Shown here in pieces: positions 23,646-33,920 of a DNA stretch of 64,000 bases (position 1 is the first letter of the stretch; every line of letters starts with the position of its first letter). The stretch spans positions 1 to 64,000 of the forward strand of contig ONJY01000004.1 of NCBI GenBank assembly GCA_900318275.1, written 5' to 3'. This stretch comes from an uncultured Bacteroidales bacterium. GTDB taxonomy: Bacteria; Bacteroidota; Bacteroidia; Bacteroidales; P3. A program made the translations under genes and the position numbers. The notes beneath the pieces were generated by a model, which was given only the letters and a program-made list of their open reading frames with translations, made no database searches and was not told the DNA's origin.

Positions 23646-26197
23646 TTAACTGCATTTGCTCCATCCGCACTGGGGGCAGCTCTTGCAGCCGCCGTTGTAG
23701 ACCAGCTTGCTGCCGCAGTCGGGGCACACCTCGCCGGTCTCCCGTTGCTCCACGTGGTGATGCTGTCGGTGTCGAAAGTAAGCTTGCCGATGAGCTCCAC
23801 CACGTTGGGTATCGGCATACCGTGGCGCAGGATGCCGGAGATGAGCTTGGCGTAGTTCCAGTATTCCTTGCGGAACATGCGCGAGAGACCCTCTATGGTG
23901 ATGTGGTAGCCGTCCTGGTCGAGGAATTGGAAGTCATAGCGCGCGTGCTCCTGGCCTTTCTCCTTGACGCGGATCACCCATCCTTTCTCCACGTTCTTGG
24001 GCAGCAGGAAGTTCTCGGCGCGTCCGGTGAAGATCTCGTAGGGGCGGCCTTCGTACATGCCGACTACAGCTATCCAGTCCTCCTTCTCGTTCTTGAAGCG
24101 CACCACCTCGGCCTCCAGTTTCTTGGGGCGCTTGGGGGCTTTGCTCTCGCCGAAGCATGGGTTCTCCTTCTTATTCTCGTTGTTGCTCACCAGCACGCCG
24201 GTGCGCGAGCCGTCGCGGTAGATGGTGCAGCCCTTGCAGCCGCTCTCCCATGCCGTCTCGTATATCTTCGAGACGACCTCCTTGGTGGTCTCCTTGGGTA
24301 TGTTGACGGTCACCGAGATGCTGTGGTCCACCCACTTCTGTATGGCGCCCTGCATCTTAACCTTGGCCACCCAGTCGATGTCGGCGCTCGTGGCGTGGTA
24401 GTAGGGGCTCTGCTCTATGAGCTTCTGCAGCGTGGCGTCGTCCATGTTCTTCACCTCCTCCACGTCGTGGCCGTTGATGCGTGCCCAGTCGAGGAACTTC
24501 GGGTGGAACACATTGTACTCCTCGAAGTAGTCGCCGTTCTCGTCCTTGATGATATTGTGGTTGCCCGACGCCTGGTTGACCTGCTCGCCCGAGTCGGGGC
24601 GGTTGATTTTCTTGCGGCGCTTGTAGCTCACGAGGAAGACGGGCTCTATGCCGCTGGTGGTCTGTGTGCAGATGCTCACGGTGCCCGTGGGGGCTATGGT
24701 GAGCAGCGCTATGTTGCGGCGGCCGTGCTTGGTCATCTCCTCGTACAGCTTCGGGTCGGCCTCGCGTATGCGGCTGATGAAGGGGTTGTTCTCCTCGCGT
24801 TTGGCGTTGTAGATGGGGAAGGCGCCGCGCTCTTTGGCCATCTGCACGCTCGAGGCGTAGGCCGCGCAGCAGAGCGTCTGCTGCACCTTGACGGCGAAGG
24901 CCGTGGCCTCGTCGCTTCCGTACTGCAGGCCCAGGGCCGCCAGCATGTCGCCTTCGGCGGTGATGCCGAAGCCCGAGCGGCGTCCTTCGAGGCACTTCAT
25001 CTTGATGTTGAGCCACAGGTTGTGCTCCACCTGCTTGATCTCATCGCTCTCGGGGTCGGCCTCTATCTTGCGCAGTATCTGCTCCACCTTCTCAAGCTCC
25101 AGGTCGATGAGGTCGTCCATCAGGCGCTGTCCCTTCATCACGTGCTCGCGGAAGAGGTCGAAGTTGAACGAAGCCTTCTTGGTGAAGGGGTGGTCGACGT
25201 ATGAGTAGAGGTTGATGGCCTGCAGGCGGCAGCTGTCGTAGGGGCACAGGGGTATCTCGCCGCAGGGGTTGGTGCTCACGGTGCGGTAGCCGTAGTCGGC
25301 GTAGCAGTCGGGCACGCTCTCGCGGAGTATGGTGTCCCAGAAGAGCACGCCGGGTTCGGCGCTCTGCCAGGCGTTGGCTATTATCTTGTTCCACAGGGCG
25401 CGGGCGTCGATGGTCTTGGTGTAGGTGGGGTTGGGCGAGTCGATGGGGTACTGCTGCACGAAGGGCTTGCCCTCCATGGCGCAGCGCATGAACTCATCGG
25501 TGATCTTCACGCTCACGTTGGCGCCTGTCACCTTGCCCTGTTCCATCTTGGCGTCGATGAAGTTCTCCGAGTCGGGGTGTTTGATGCTGATAGAGAGCAT
25601 CAAGGCGCCGCGACGGCCGCCCTGCGCCACCTCGCGGGTGGTGTTGCTGTAGCGCTCCATGAAGGGGACGATGCCGGTGGAGGTGAGGGCCGCGTTCTTC
25701 ACGGGGCTGCCGCCGGGGCGTATGTGGCTCAGGTCGTGGCCCACGCCGCCGCGGCGTTTCATCAGCTGCACCTGCTCCTGGTCTATCTTCATGATGCCGC
25801 CGTAGCTGTCGCTGTTGCCCTGGTTGCCGATGACGAAGCAGTTGCTCAGGCTCACCACCTGGAAGTTGTTGCCGATGCCGCTCATCGGGCTTCCTTGCGG
25901 CACTATATATTTGAAATCCTTAAGTAATTGGTAGATTTCCTCCTCGCCCAGCGGGTTGGGGTACTTGTTCTCTATGCGTGCATACTCGCGGGCCAGGCGG
26001 CGGTGCATCATGTCGGGGTTCAGCTCGAAGATGTGGTCGTCGTTGCGCAGGGCGTATTTGTTCATCCACACGTTGGCGGCCAGCTCGTCGCCATGAAAAT
26101 ACTCCACCGACGAACGCATAATCTCGTCCGGCTTATAGGTCTTCGTCTCTTTCTTTTTCTCAACGGGTGCAATTCCCGAAAACAAGTCGCCCTGCAT
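23646..26197 (-). CDS. nrdJ: Adenosylcobalamin-dependent ribonucleotide reductase (NrdJ), frameshifted near the C-terminus
   Basis: Class II reductase converting ribonucleotides to deoxyribonucleotides with B12. The main frame runs from 26197 with the N-terminal domain, SNCFVIGNQGNSDSYGGI, the finger-loop cysteine segment STNPCGEIPLCPYDSC, and GCKGCTIYRDGSRTGVL. After KLTFDTDSITTW the frame reads nonsense and runs on into uvrD sequence. The zinc ribbon (EVCPDCGSKLVYNGGCK, then CPQCGWSKCS and TAA at 23646) is in another frame. The expected linker between the two parts also looks short. A real frameshift/deletion or a sequencing error at about 23750-23765 would explain it. Catalytic core residues are intact. 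Confidence 0.85.
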
Positions 26198-26268
26198 GGC
26201 TTTAATTATGTTTTAAGTTACACGTTTATTGTTGCTTGTCCCGATTTGGGGGCGTTGTAAATCTTTCG

Positions 26269-26302
26269 CTAAATTAGTCAGAAAAAGCGAGCCGTGGGCA
26301 AC
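26269..26302 (-). promoter_or_regulatory. Candidate promoter of nrdJ
   Basis: On the minus strand GTTG (26299-26302), 22 bases, then TAATTTAG (26269-26276). Both boxes deviate by one base from TTTG and TAnnTTTG. Confidence 0.45.
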
Positions 26303-26468
26303 AAGTTATCAACAAAAAACCAACCGCTCTGCATAAACTCTTGACAGGTTCAGTGGTTGGCAGGTTGATAAATCGGCGCACCCCTCCGGCACCCCCTCGG
26401 AGCCTGCTGACCCAAAGGGTCTAAGTGTTAATTTAACATAAAAACACCCTGTTTCGGTACCCCTCCTG

Positions 26469-26567
26469 TACGGAGTCCCTTCGGCATTTCTACGGCATTT
26501 CTACGGTTGTTTTATGGTTTTTGACGTAGAAATGGCGTTGAACGGTCGTCGGAATGCCTACGGAGGA
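26469..26567. repeat. 11-bp-period palindromic element (copy B)
   Basis: Nine units: TACGGAGTCCC, TTCGGCATTTC, TACGGCATTTC, TACGGTTGTTT, TATGGTTTTTG, ACGTAGAAATG, GCGTTGAACGG, TCGTCGGAATG, CCTACGGAGGA. Left units (GGCATTTCTACG) mirror right units (CGTAGAAATGGC). It shares units with copies A and E. Confidence 0.88.
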
Positions 26568-26693
26568 CCGTGTGGCAGAGGTAGTTGCGGTGGCGGCGTG
26601 GGGTGGGAGAGAGGCACGTTTGCCGCTGACGAAGAATTTTTGTCGCGCGGCACAATAAAAGCCGCACGGCGGCGTTAAAAACCTCAATAGACC

Positions 26694-28550
26694 ATGTCGG
26701 ACAAGTATTCTGATCGCAGCCGTGTGGTGAAGCTCGTCTTCATCGTTGTGGGCGTCCTTTTTGTGGGGCGCCTGGCCATGCTGCAACTCTTCGACCCTAC
26801 CTACCGCAGGCTTGCCGACCAGCAGGCGCTGAGGAACGTGACGCAGTATCCGGCGCGCGGCTTCATCTACGACCGCAAGGGGCGTCTGCTGGTGCACAAC
26901 GAGGCGGTCTACGACCTGATGGTCATACCCCGCATGGTCAAGGACCTCGACACCGCTTATTTCTGCCGTTGTCTCGGCATCACGACCGACGACTTTGTGC
27001 AACGCATGCAGAAGGCACGCAAGTACTCGCCCTATTCGGCATCCATCTTCATGAAACAGATCTCCAAGGAGGAGTATGCCAAGTTCGAGAACAAGATGTT
27101 CCGCTTCAAGGGCTTCTACATCTCGCAGCGCACGCTGCGCATCTACGACCGCCCGATAGCGGCGCAGGTGCTGGGCTATGTGGGCGAGGTGGATCAGGCC
27201 GACCTGGACCGCGACCCCTACTACAAGCAGGGCGACTACATAGGCAAGAGTGGCCTGGAGAAGAGTTACGAGGAGGTGCTGCGCGGCGTGAAGGGCAAGC
27301 GGGTGATGCATGTCGACGTGCACAACCGCGAGATAGGTCCCTATGCCGGCGGCATCTACGACACGCTGCCCGTTGAGGGATGGAACCTGCACACGTCGAT
27401 AGATGCCGACCTGCAGCAATATGCCGAGGAGCTGATGGCCAACAAGCGCGGCTGCGTGGTGGCCCTGGAGCCCTCGACGGGCGAGGTGCTGGCCATGGTC
27501 AGCGCCCCCTGCTACGACCCCAACCTGCTGGTGGGCCGCATCCGTGGCGGCAACTACAAGATGCTCAACGCCGACATCGCCAAGCCGATGCTCAACCGCG
27601 CCCTTATGGGCCAGTACCCTCCGGGCTCCATCTTCAAGGTGGCGCAGAGCATGGTGGCGCTGGACCTAGGTGTGATAAAGCCCGGCAGCGGCTTCGTGTG
27701 CGACAAGAGCCTCGTGGGCTGCCACAACCACCCATCGGCGCAGTCGGTGCAGGAGGCCATCAAGATGAGCTGCAACCCCTACTTCTACCAGGTCTACCGC
27801 CGTGTCATACAGCAGGGCAAGTATAAGAGCATATACAAGGACTCGCAGTACGGCCTGACGGTGTGGCGCGAGTACATGCTGCGCTTCGGCTTCGGGCAGA
27901 AGCTGCCCATCGACCTGCCGCTGAACGGGGTGCAGAAAGGCAACATCCCCGACACGGCCTACTACAACCGATGGTACGGCAAAGAGCGCTGGGCTTTCTC
28001 GACGATATACAGTAACTCCATAGGCCAGGGCGAGGTCACCGTGGTGCCCATCCAGATGGCCAACCTGGCGGCCATCGTGGCCAACCGCGGCTATTACATC
28101 ACGCCGCACGTGGTACGCTTCTACGGTCCAGACTCGCTGCGCCGCGAGGAGTATAGCGAACGGCATGAGACAGGCATCAAGCGCGAGTATTTCGACATAG
28201 CAGCGGCGGGCATGTACGACGTGGTGCATGTGGCCGGTGGCACGGCGCGCAGGGCGCGCGTCGACGGGCTCGACGTGTGCGGCAAGACGGGCACGGCGGA
28301 GAACTACGGCAACGACCACTCGGTGTTCATCTGCTTCGCGCCCAAGAACGACCCGAAGATAGCCATGGCCGTGTATGTGGAGAATGCACAGGGCGGCGGC
28401 GGCACCTGGGCGGCGCCTATCGCGGGCCTGCTGGTGGAGAAATACCTCAACGGCGAGGTGAAACGCAAGGACGTGGAGAAGATGTACCGCGAGGCTGAGC
28501 CCTGCCAGAAGCTGCCGTTGACAAGAAGGGTGAAGAAGAAAAAGAAGTGA
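26694..28550 (+). CDS. mrdA: Penicillin-binding protein 2 (elongasome transpeptidase)
   Basis: Cross-links peptidoglycan during cell elongation. One N-terminal membrane segment (VVKLVFIVVGVLFVGRLAML), the dimerisation domain with RGFIYDRKGRLLVHNE, then the transpeptidase domain with the catalytic SxxK in PPGSIFKVAQSM, SCN at MSCNPYFYQVYR, and KTGT in VCGKTGTAEN. The 618 aa match PBP2 in Bacteroidota. The C-terminus is a basic tail (RRVKKKKK). rodA starts 3 bp after the stop. Confidence 0.95.
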   Translation: MSDKYSDRSRVVKLVFIVVGVLFVGRLAMLQLFDPTYRRLADQQALRNVTQYPARGFIYDRKGRLLVHNEAVYDLMVIPRMVKDLDTAYFCRCLGITTDDFVQRMQKARKYSPYSASIFMKQISKEEYAKFENKMFRFKGFYISQRTLRIYDRPIAAQVLGYVGEVDQADLDRDPYYKQGDYIGKSGLEKSYEEVLRGVKGKRVMHVDVHNREIGPYAGGIYDTLPVEGWNLHTSIDADLQQYAEELMANKRGCVVALEPSTGEVLAMVSAPCYDPNLLVGRIRGGNYKMLNADIAKPMLNRALMGQYPPGSIFKVAQSMVALDLGVIKPGSGFVCDKSLVGCHNHPSAQSVQEAIKMSCNPYFYQVYRRVIQQGKYKSIYKDSQYGLTVWREYMLRFGFGQKLPIDLPLNGVQKGNIPDTAYYNRWYGKERWAFSTIYSNSIGQGEVTVVPIQMANLAAIVANRGYYITPHVVRFYGPDSLRREEYSERHETGIKREYFDIAAAGMYDVVHVAGGTARRARVDGLDVCGKTGTAENYGNDHSVFICFAPKNDPKIAMAVYVENAQGGGGTWAAPIAGLLVEKYLNGEVKRKDVEKMYREAEPCQKLPLTRRVKKKKK

Positions 28551-28553
28551 GCC

Positions 28554-29810
28554 ATGTACCAAGAAAAACTGAAAATAGACTGGACGACGGTGTTGCTGTG
28601 GGTAGGCATCACGCTCTTCGGGTGGCTCAATATATACGCCGCCACCTATAACGGAGAGCATGCCGGACTGTTCGACTTCTCCACCTTCCACGGCAAGCAG
28701 CTGCTGTGGATTGGCGCTGCGGCGTTGGTGGCGTTGGTGGTGATGTTCACCGAGCCGCGTGTCTTCTCCAACGGTGCCTACATCATCTACGCCGTGGTGT
28801 TGGCGCTTCTGGTGGTGACGCTGTTCATAGCCACGGTGTCGCACGGCGGCAAGTCGTGGATAGATCTGGGGTTCTTCAGGCTGCAGCCGTCAGAGTTCGC
28901 CAAGTTCGCCACGGCCCTGGCCCTGGCCAAGCTGATGAGCGGCATCGACGTGGATTGGAAGAGGAACAGTACCAAGATTGCCGCGATGGCAATCATAGGC
29001 ATACCGGCGGTGCTGGTGTTCCTGCAGCACGACACGGGATCGGCGCTGGTGTTCGCCGCGTTTGTCTTCCCGCTGTTCCGCGAAGGCCTCTCGGGTGCCA
29101 TACTCGTCATAGGGCTGGCGGCCATAGCGCTCTTTGTGCTGGCGCTGTTGGTCAACAAATACATACTGCTGGCCGTGTTGGCGGTGCTGGCGCTGGGCTA
29201 CCTCTTCGTGTGGCTCAACAAGCGCACCGTGCGCGACTGGGTGCATGCCGGCGCTGTGCTGGTGTGCTGTGCCGCCTTTGTCTTCTCGGTCGACTTTGTG
29301 TTCAACCATGTACTTGAGGCTCACCAGAGCGAGCGCATCAACGTGCTGCTGGGCAAGAGCGAGGACCTGCAGGGTGCCGGCTACAACGTGCACCAGTCGA
29401 AGATAGCCATCGGCAGCGGCGGCTTCTTCGGCAAGGGCTTCCTCAGGGGTACCGTCACCAAGGCCGACTTTGTGCCCGAGCAGCACACCGACTTCATCTT
29501 CTGCACGGTGGGAGAGGAGTGGGGCTGGCTGGGAAGCAGTCTCCTCGTGGCGGCGTATGTGTGGCTGCTGGTGCGGCTGGTGAACATGGCCGAGCGGCAG
29601 CGAAGCCGTTTTGCACGGTTTTATGGCTACTCGGTGGCCAGCATATTGTTCATACACCTGTTTGTCAACGTGGGTATGGTGCTCGGGCTGGTGCCCGTGA
29701 TAGGCATCCCGCTGCCGTTCTTCAGCTACGGCGGCTCGTCGATGCTGGCGTTCACCATACTGCTTTTCATATTTATAAGGCAAGATGCCTCTAAAAACCA
29801 ACTGCTGTAA
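28554..29810 (+). CDS. rodA: Rod shape-determining protein RodA (SEDS glycosyltransferase)
   Basis: Polymerises peptidoglycan glycan strands with PBP2. The 418 aa are almost entirely membrane segments. SEDS signatures are visible: GGKSWIDLGFFRLQPSEFAKFATALALAK, LQHDTGSALVF, a large extracellular loop with YNVHQSKIAIGSGGFFGKGF and DFIFCTVGEEWGWLGS, and the C-terminal GLVPVIGIPLPFFSYGGSSML. It is directly followed by clpX with zero gap. Confidence 0.96.
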   Translation: MYQEKLKIDWTTVLLWVGITLFGWLNIYAATYNGEHAGLFDFSTFHGKQLLWIGAAALVALVVMFTEPRVFSNGAYIIYAVVLALLVVTLFIATVSHGGKSWIDLGFFRLQPSEFAKFATALALAKLMSGIDVDWKRNSTKIAAMAIIGIPAVLVFLQHDTGSALVFAAFVFPLFREGLSGAILVIGLAAIALFVLALLVNKYILLAVLAVLALGYLFVWLNKRTVRDWVHAGAVLVCCAAFVFSVDFVFNHVLEAHQSERINVLLGKSEDLQGAGYNVHQSKIAIGSGGFFGKGFLRGTVTKADFVPEQHTDFIFCTVGEEWGWLGSSLLVAAYVWLLVRLVNMAERQRSRFARFYGYSVASILFIHLFVNVGMVLGLVPVIGIPLPFFSYGGSSMLAFTILLFIFIRQDASKNQLL

Positions 29811-31034
29811 ATGTCAAAGAAACCTACTAACGAAGACCACTGCTCGTTCTGCGGGCGTCCGGCGTCGGCCGCCGGTGTGTTGCTGAGCGGCCTCAACGGC
29901 ATGATATGCCACGACTGCTGCGAGCAGGCAGGCAAGATATTCAAGGAGCAATACAGAAGTGCGAATGCCCACAAGGGCTATGACCCCACGGCCCCGATAC
30001 CTGTGCCGGCGGAGATAAAGGCGTTCCTCGACCAGTATGTCATAGGTCAGGATGCCGCCAAACGTGTGCTGTCGGTGGCTGTGTACAATCACTACAAGCG
30101 CCTGAAATACAATCTGGAACATGGTGACAAGAATGAGGTGGAGATTGAGAAGAGCAATATCGTCATGGTCGGTGAGACTGGTACCGGCAAGACCTTGCTG
30201 GCGCGTACCATAGCCAAGCTGCTGAAGGTGCCCTTCTGCATTGCCGACGCCACCACGCTCACCGAGGCCGGCTATGTGGGCGACGACGTGGAGAACGTGC
30301 TGGTGCGCCTGCTGCAGGCCGCCGAATACGATGTGGAGGCATGTGAGCGGGGCATTGTGTTCATCGACGAGATAGACAAAATTGCCCGTAAGAGCGAGAA
30401 TACCAGCATCACGCGTGATGTCAGCGGCGAGGGTGTGCAACAGGCGCTGCTCAAGCTCCTCGAAGGCGCCGACGTCAATGTGCCGCCCGAGGGTGGCCGC
30501 AAGCACCCAGAGCAGAAGCTCATCAAGATAAACACGCGCAACATACTGTTCATCTGCGGCGGTGCCTTCGATGGTATAGAACGTGCCATCGGCGCCAGAT
30601 TGAACAGCAACATCATAGGTTTCAAGGGTGACGAGAAGCGCCAGGAGCTTGACCGTGACAATATGCTGCAGTATGTGCAGCCCATGGACCTCAAGAAGTT
30701 CGGCCTGATACCCGAGCTCGTGGGCCGTTTCCCGGTGCTCACATACCTTGAGCCTCTCGACCGCGACGCCCTGCGACGCATACTCACCGAGCCCAAGAAT
30801 GCCTTGGTGAAGCAGTATGTGGAACTCTTCAAGATGGACGGCGTGACGTTGGAGATTGAGCCCGCCGCGCTGGATATTGTGGTGGACCGCGCCGTGGAGT
30901 TCAAGCTCGGCGCACGTGGTCTGCGCGGCATCATGGAAGGTATCATGACCGACTTGATGTTCGACCTGCCCCAGATGCCCGGCGGTAGCGTCTATACGCT
31001 CACTGCCGAGGAGGTGAAGAAGAGGCTGCGGTGA
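29811..31034 (+). CDS. clpX: ATP-dependent Clp protease unfoldase subunit ClpX
   Basis: AAA+ unfoldase feeding ClpP. The N-terminal zinc finger ([27 protein letters not shown], about residues 9-36), Walker [17 protein letters not shown], pore loop GYVGDDVE, Walker [13 protein letters not shown], and the ClpP-docking IGF in [10 protein letters not shown] are all present. The 407 aa are full length. The ATG follows the rodA stop with no gap, so it probably shares the mrdA-rodA transcript; clpP is not in this window. Confidence 0.97.
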   Translation: MSKKPTNEDHCSFCGRPASAAGVLLSGLNGMICHDCCEQAGKIFKEQYRSANAHKGYDPTAPIPVPAEIKAFLDQYVIGQDAAKRVLSVAVYNHYKRLKYNLEHGDKNEVEIEKSNIVMVGETGTGKTLLARTIAKLLKVPFCIADATTLTEAGYVGDDVENVLVRLLQAAEYDVEACERGIVFIDEIDKIARKSENTSITRDVSGEGVQQALLKLLEGADVNVPPEGGRKHPEQKLIKINTRNILFICGGAFDGIERAIGARLNSNIIGFKGDEKRQELDRDNMLQYVQPMDLKKFGLIPELVGRFPVLTYLEPLDRDALRRILTEPKNALVKQYVELFKMDGVTLEIEPAALDIVVDRAVEFKLGARGLRGIMEGIMTDLMFDLPQMPGGSVYTLTAEEVKKRLR

Positions 31035-31042
31035 AAACTTTT

Positions 31043-31074
31043 TTTGGCCAGTATAAAAAAAAGTTGTAATTTAG
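31043..31074 (+). promoter_or_regulatory. Candidate promoter of the PorE-like gene
   Basis: TTTG at 31043-31046, 20 bases, then TAATTTAG at 31067-31074 (one mismatch to TAnnTTTG). Leader of about 90 nt. Confidence 0.65.
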
Positions 31075-31169
31075 CACATTGAAACAACGCATTGAGACGG
31101 CTGGAAAAGGCTGTGCAATGAGTTGATTGTGATATTGATACACCAACATAGAGAAATAGAAATATATAT

Positions 31170-33920
31170 ATGAAAACGCTCAAAAAGGGTCTTATACTGC
31201 TCATTTCCGCATTGTTTGTGGCTTCCGGCGCCTATGCTCAGAAGAGTATCGCCAAGAAGGCCGACGACCTCTTTGACCAGTACCGTTTCTACGATGCCTC
31301 CAAGGAGTATGAGAAGGCCTACGAGAAGATTAAGGACAATAAAGCCGAGAAGAACCGTGTGTACTTCCAGCTGGCAGAGTGCTACCGTCTGATGTATGAC
31401 TACCCGCGTGCCGAGCGCATTTACAAGCGCCTCGCCAACGACGGATACCAGAATACCGAGCGCAAGCTGTACTTTTATCTGGCCGAGATGTGCCGCTTTG
31501 AGGAGAAGTTTGACGAGGCTGATGAGTTCTACCAGAAGTATCTGGAGATGGAACCCACCGACAGCTATGCCGCCAAGCGCAAGGAGTCGCTGATATACGC
31601 CAACCAGCTCTCCTATAACCGTACACGCCACGAGATTACCAAGATGAGCGACTGGTGTACCGACTATAACGACTGGGCGCCGCGCTTCCTTGGAAACGAT
31701 ACCACGAAGCTGATCTTCACTTCTTCACGTTTCGGTGATTATTCCTTCGACAGCGACCCCTGGACCAACCAGGCTTACTCCGAGCTCTACTATGTCTTCC
31801 AGGACCGCAACGGCAACTGGAACTCCACCCCGGAGCTCTGGGACGTGAGTGGCAAGATAAATACTGACGTCAATGAGGGTGAGGCTGTCTTCTCGCCCGA
31901 TGGCAACACGATATATTTCTCGCGTTGCGACGTCTACGACAACGAAACGCAGGGCTGCCGCATCTACATGTCGTCGCGTACCCCCGCCACCATAGAAAAG
32001 AAAGGCAAGAGCAAGAAGAATACCCCGGCCAAGAGTAAGAAGAAGAGCAAGAAAGGCAAAGACGCCGCCGAAGAGCAGGAAGCCGATGAGCCTCAGGCTA
32101 AAGAGACAGCCCCTGGCGAATGGAGTGATCCGATACCGCTCATCCTTGGCGACACGGCATACAACTACCTCTATCCCGCTATAAGCAGCGATGGCTTGAC
32201 GCTCTATTTCTCCAGCGATATGCCGGGTGGCTTTGGCGACTACGACCTGTGGAAGGCTACACGCAGAAGTACGGCCGATGACTTCGGGCGTCCGGTTAAC
32301 CTCACCTCCATCATCAACACCCGTGGCCGCGAGGTCTTCCCCATACTCCGCAGCGACTCTGTGATGTACTTCTCCTCCGACGGTCACCCCGGCGTCGGTG
32401 GCTACGACCTCTTCAAGAGCAATATGCAGCGCAACGGCAAGTGGACGGCTCCTGAGAACCTAGGCATCCCCATCAACTCCTCCTACGACGAGATGTCAAT
32501 AGTGTTCTATCCCGAAGAGGCGACGCCCTCCAACATTGTGGAACGCGGCTACTTCTCGTCCAATCGCCCCTTCGCCGACCCGCACAACCGCAAGCTCGCC
32601 AACCAGGCAAAGACGCAGACTCCTCCCATCAACAACAACATCTTCTACTTCGCCCTTCCCGGCCTCAACTACGCCATAGAGGGCACTGTGCGCAGCGAGA
32701 AGTCCATGCAGCTCCTCGAGGGCGTCCGTATCAAGATGGTTGGTTCTGACGGCAGCGAGTATGAGACCCGCACCGACAAGAAAGGCCACTACCTGTTCGA
32801 CAGCACCCAGGTGCGCCGTGATGTGGTATACAAGATGTACCTCTCCAAGAAAGACTACTTCAGCATCGAGGGCTCGGAAAGCACCCGAGGCTACAACACA
32901 AACAAGACGCTGGTGCACGACTACCGTATGGAGCCCGTGCCGGTGCGCCCCGTCATACTGCCCGAGATACGCTTTGACCTGGCTCGCACCGAGCTCAAAG
33001 GCGAGTTTATGGACTCTCTCATGGACCTCTATATCGTCATGGAGAACAACCCCAACATCGTCGTTGAGATACGTTCGCATACTGACTGCCAGCCGTACAT
33101 CGGTCTCACCAACGACACCCTCAGCCAGCGCCGTGCACAGACGGTTGTCGACTATCTCGTCAGCCGCGGCATAGAGCGCGAGCGCCTTGTCGCCAAGGGC
33201 TATGCCGACCGTGTGCCACGAGTCCTCGACGAGGATGTCGTCGTCACCTACAACGGCAAGCAGTATCCTTTCTCGGCAGGTACAGTCTTGGAGTGCGACT
33301 ATATAGCAACCCTTGACCCCGAGCGCCAGCAGGCTGCCCACTCCCTCAACCGTCGCCTTGAGTTCCTCGTGCTGCGCACCGACTATGTGTCGCGCCGCCT
33401 CGTGGAGAACATAGCCTCTACCACCCCCGTGGCGCAGCAGACCGAGGACGGCAAGGTCATCGACCTGGTGAACCGTCCGGTCGACGATGACCTTGACGAG
33501 GTAAAGCCTACCATCGTCCACGACGAGAGCGTCGTCCCCGTCGTCATGGTCAACTCCACCCGTGGCGAAGTGCCCTGCATCGTCAACGGCGCCAAGGTGC
33601 CTATGCTCATCGACGAGCGCTTCATGGAGCCTGTGGCCATCTCCTGGGAGGAAGCCATGAACTTCCTCTATCAGGGCCGCATCACCAAGGATGACTTCCC
33701 GCGCCGCGACCTCTCCTTTGACGCCGAGGGCAACATCATAGACAAGGAGATTGTCATCTTCAAGGACATGCAGATTGGCGACCAGCGCCGCCAGAACGTT
33801 GAGGTGGTGGTGGTGAAGAACGTCGACTACAAGTTCATCATCAACCGCACCGGCCTGCGCCAGTTCGGCGAGTACGAGTTTGACAAGCAGCGCTCCAAGC
33901 TCATCTTCTTTGATGAGTAA
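31170..33920 (+). CDS. TPR / PD40 / OmpA-domain envelope protein, PorE-like T9SS component
   Basis: 916 aa with a signal peptide (LILLISALFVASGAYAQ). Domains in order: TPR-like helices (about 25-140), PD40/WD40-type beta-propeller repeats (about 165-480, e.g. AVFSPDGNTIYFSR, YPAISSDGLTLYFSSDMPGGFGDYDLW), interrupted by a Lys-rich low-complexity stretch near residue 285, a carboxypeptidase-regulatory-like domain (YAIEGTVRSEKSMQLLEGVRI), and an OmpA-type peptidoglycan-binding domain (IRFDLARTELKG, VVEIRSHTDCQPYIGLTNDTLSQRRAQ). This order fits PorE, which binds peptidoglycan for type IX secretion. A ~170-residue C-terminal extension has no family I recognise. Confidence 0.8.
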   Translation: MKTLKKGLILLISALFVASGAYAQKSIAKKADDLFDQYRFYDASKEYEKAYEKIKDNKAEKNRVYFQLAECYRLMYDYPRAERIYKRLANDGYQNTERKLYFYLAEMCRFEEKFDEADEFYQKYLEMEPTDSYAAKRKESLIYANQLSYNRTRHEITKMSDWCTDYNDWAPRFLGNDTTKLIFTSSRFGDYSFDSDPWTNQAYSELYYVFQDRNGNWNSTPELWDVSGKINTDVNEGEAVFSPDGNTIYFSRCDVYDNETQGCRIYMSSRTPATIEKKGKSKKNTPAKSKKKSKKGKDAAEEQEADEPQAKETAPGEWSDPIPLILGDTAYNYLYPAISSDGLTLYFSSDMPGGFGDYDLWKATRRSTADDFGRPVNLTSIINTRGREVFPILRSDSVMYFSSDGHPGVGGYDLFKSNMQRNGKWTAPENLGIPINSSYDEMSIVFYPEEATPSNIVERGYFSSNRPFADPHNRKLANQAKTQTPPINNNIFYFALPGLNYAIEGTVRSEKSMQLLEGVRIKMVGSDGSEYETRTDKKGHYLFDSTQVRRDVVYKMYLSKKDYFSIEGSESTRGYNTNKTLVHDYRMEPVPVRPVILPEIRFDLARTELKGEFMDSLMDLYIVMENNPNIVVEIRSHTDCQPYIGLTNDTLSQRRAQTVVDYLVSRGIERERLVAKGYADRVPRVLDEDVVVTYNGKQYPFSAGTVLECDYIATLDPERQQAAHSLNRRLEFLVLRTDYVSRRLVENIASTTPVAQQTEDGKVIDLVNRPVDDDLDEVKPTIVHDESVVPVVMVNSTRGEVPCIVNGAKVPMLIDERFMEPVAISWEEAMNFLYQGRITKDDFPRRDLSFDAEGNIIDKEIVIFKDMQIGDQRRQNVEVVVVKNVDYKFIINRTGLRQFGEYEFDKQRSKLIFFDE

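Larger units (their letters stand above)
26198..26693. other. Intergenic gap between divergent nrdJ and mrdA
   Basis: About 500 bp without a gene. It contains a candidate nrdJ promoter (26269-26302) and the 11-bp palindromic element B (26469-26567). No TAnnTTTG box was found for mrdA. Confidence 0.7.

Noticed and set aside
22321..25204. Long plus-strand frames of 402 and 527 aa opposite uvrD and nrdJ
   Set aside because: They lack motifs, start codons with ribosome sites and any promoter; composition matches antisense reading of GC-rich genes.
26300..26325. DnaA-box-like TTATCAACA near the nrdJ promoter
   Set aside because: A single imperfect match without a cluster, AT-rich unwinding region or dnaA/dnaN; not an origin.
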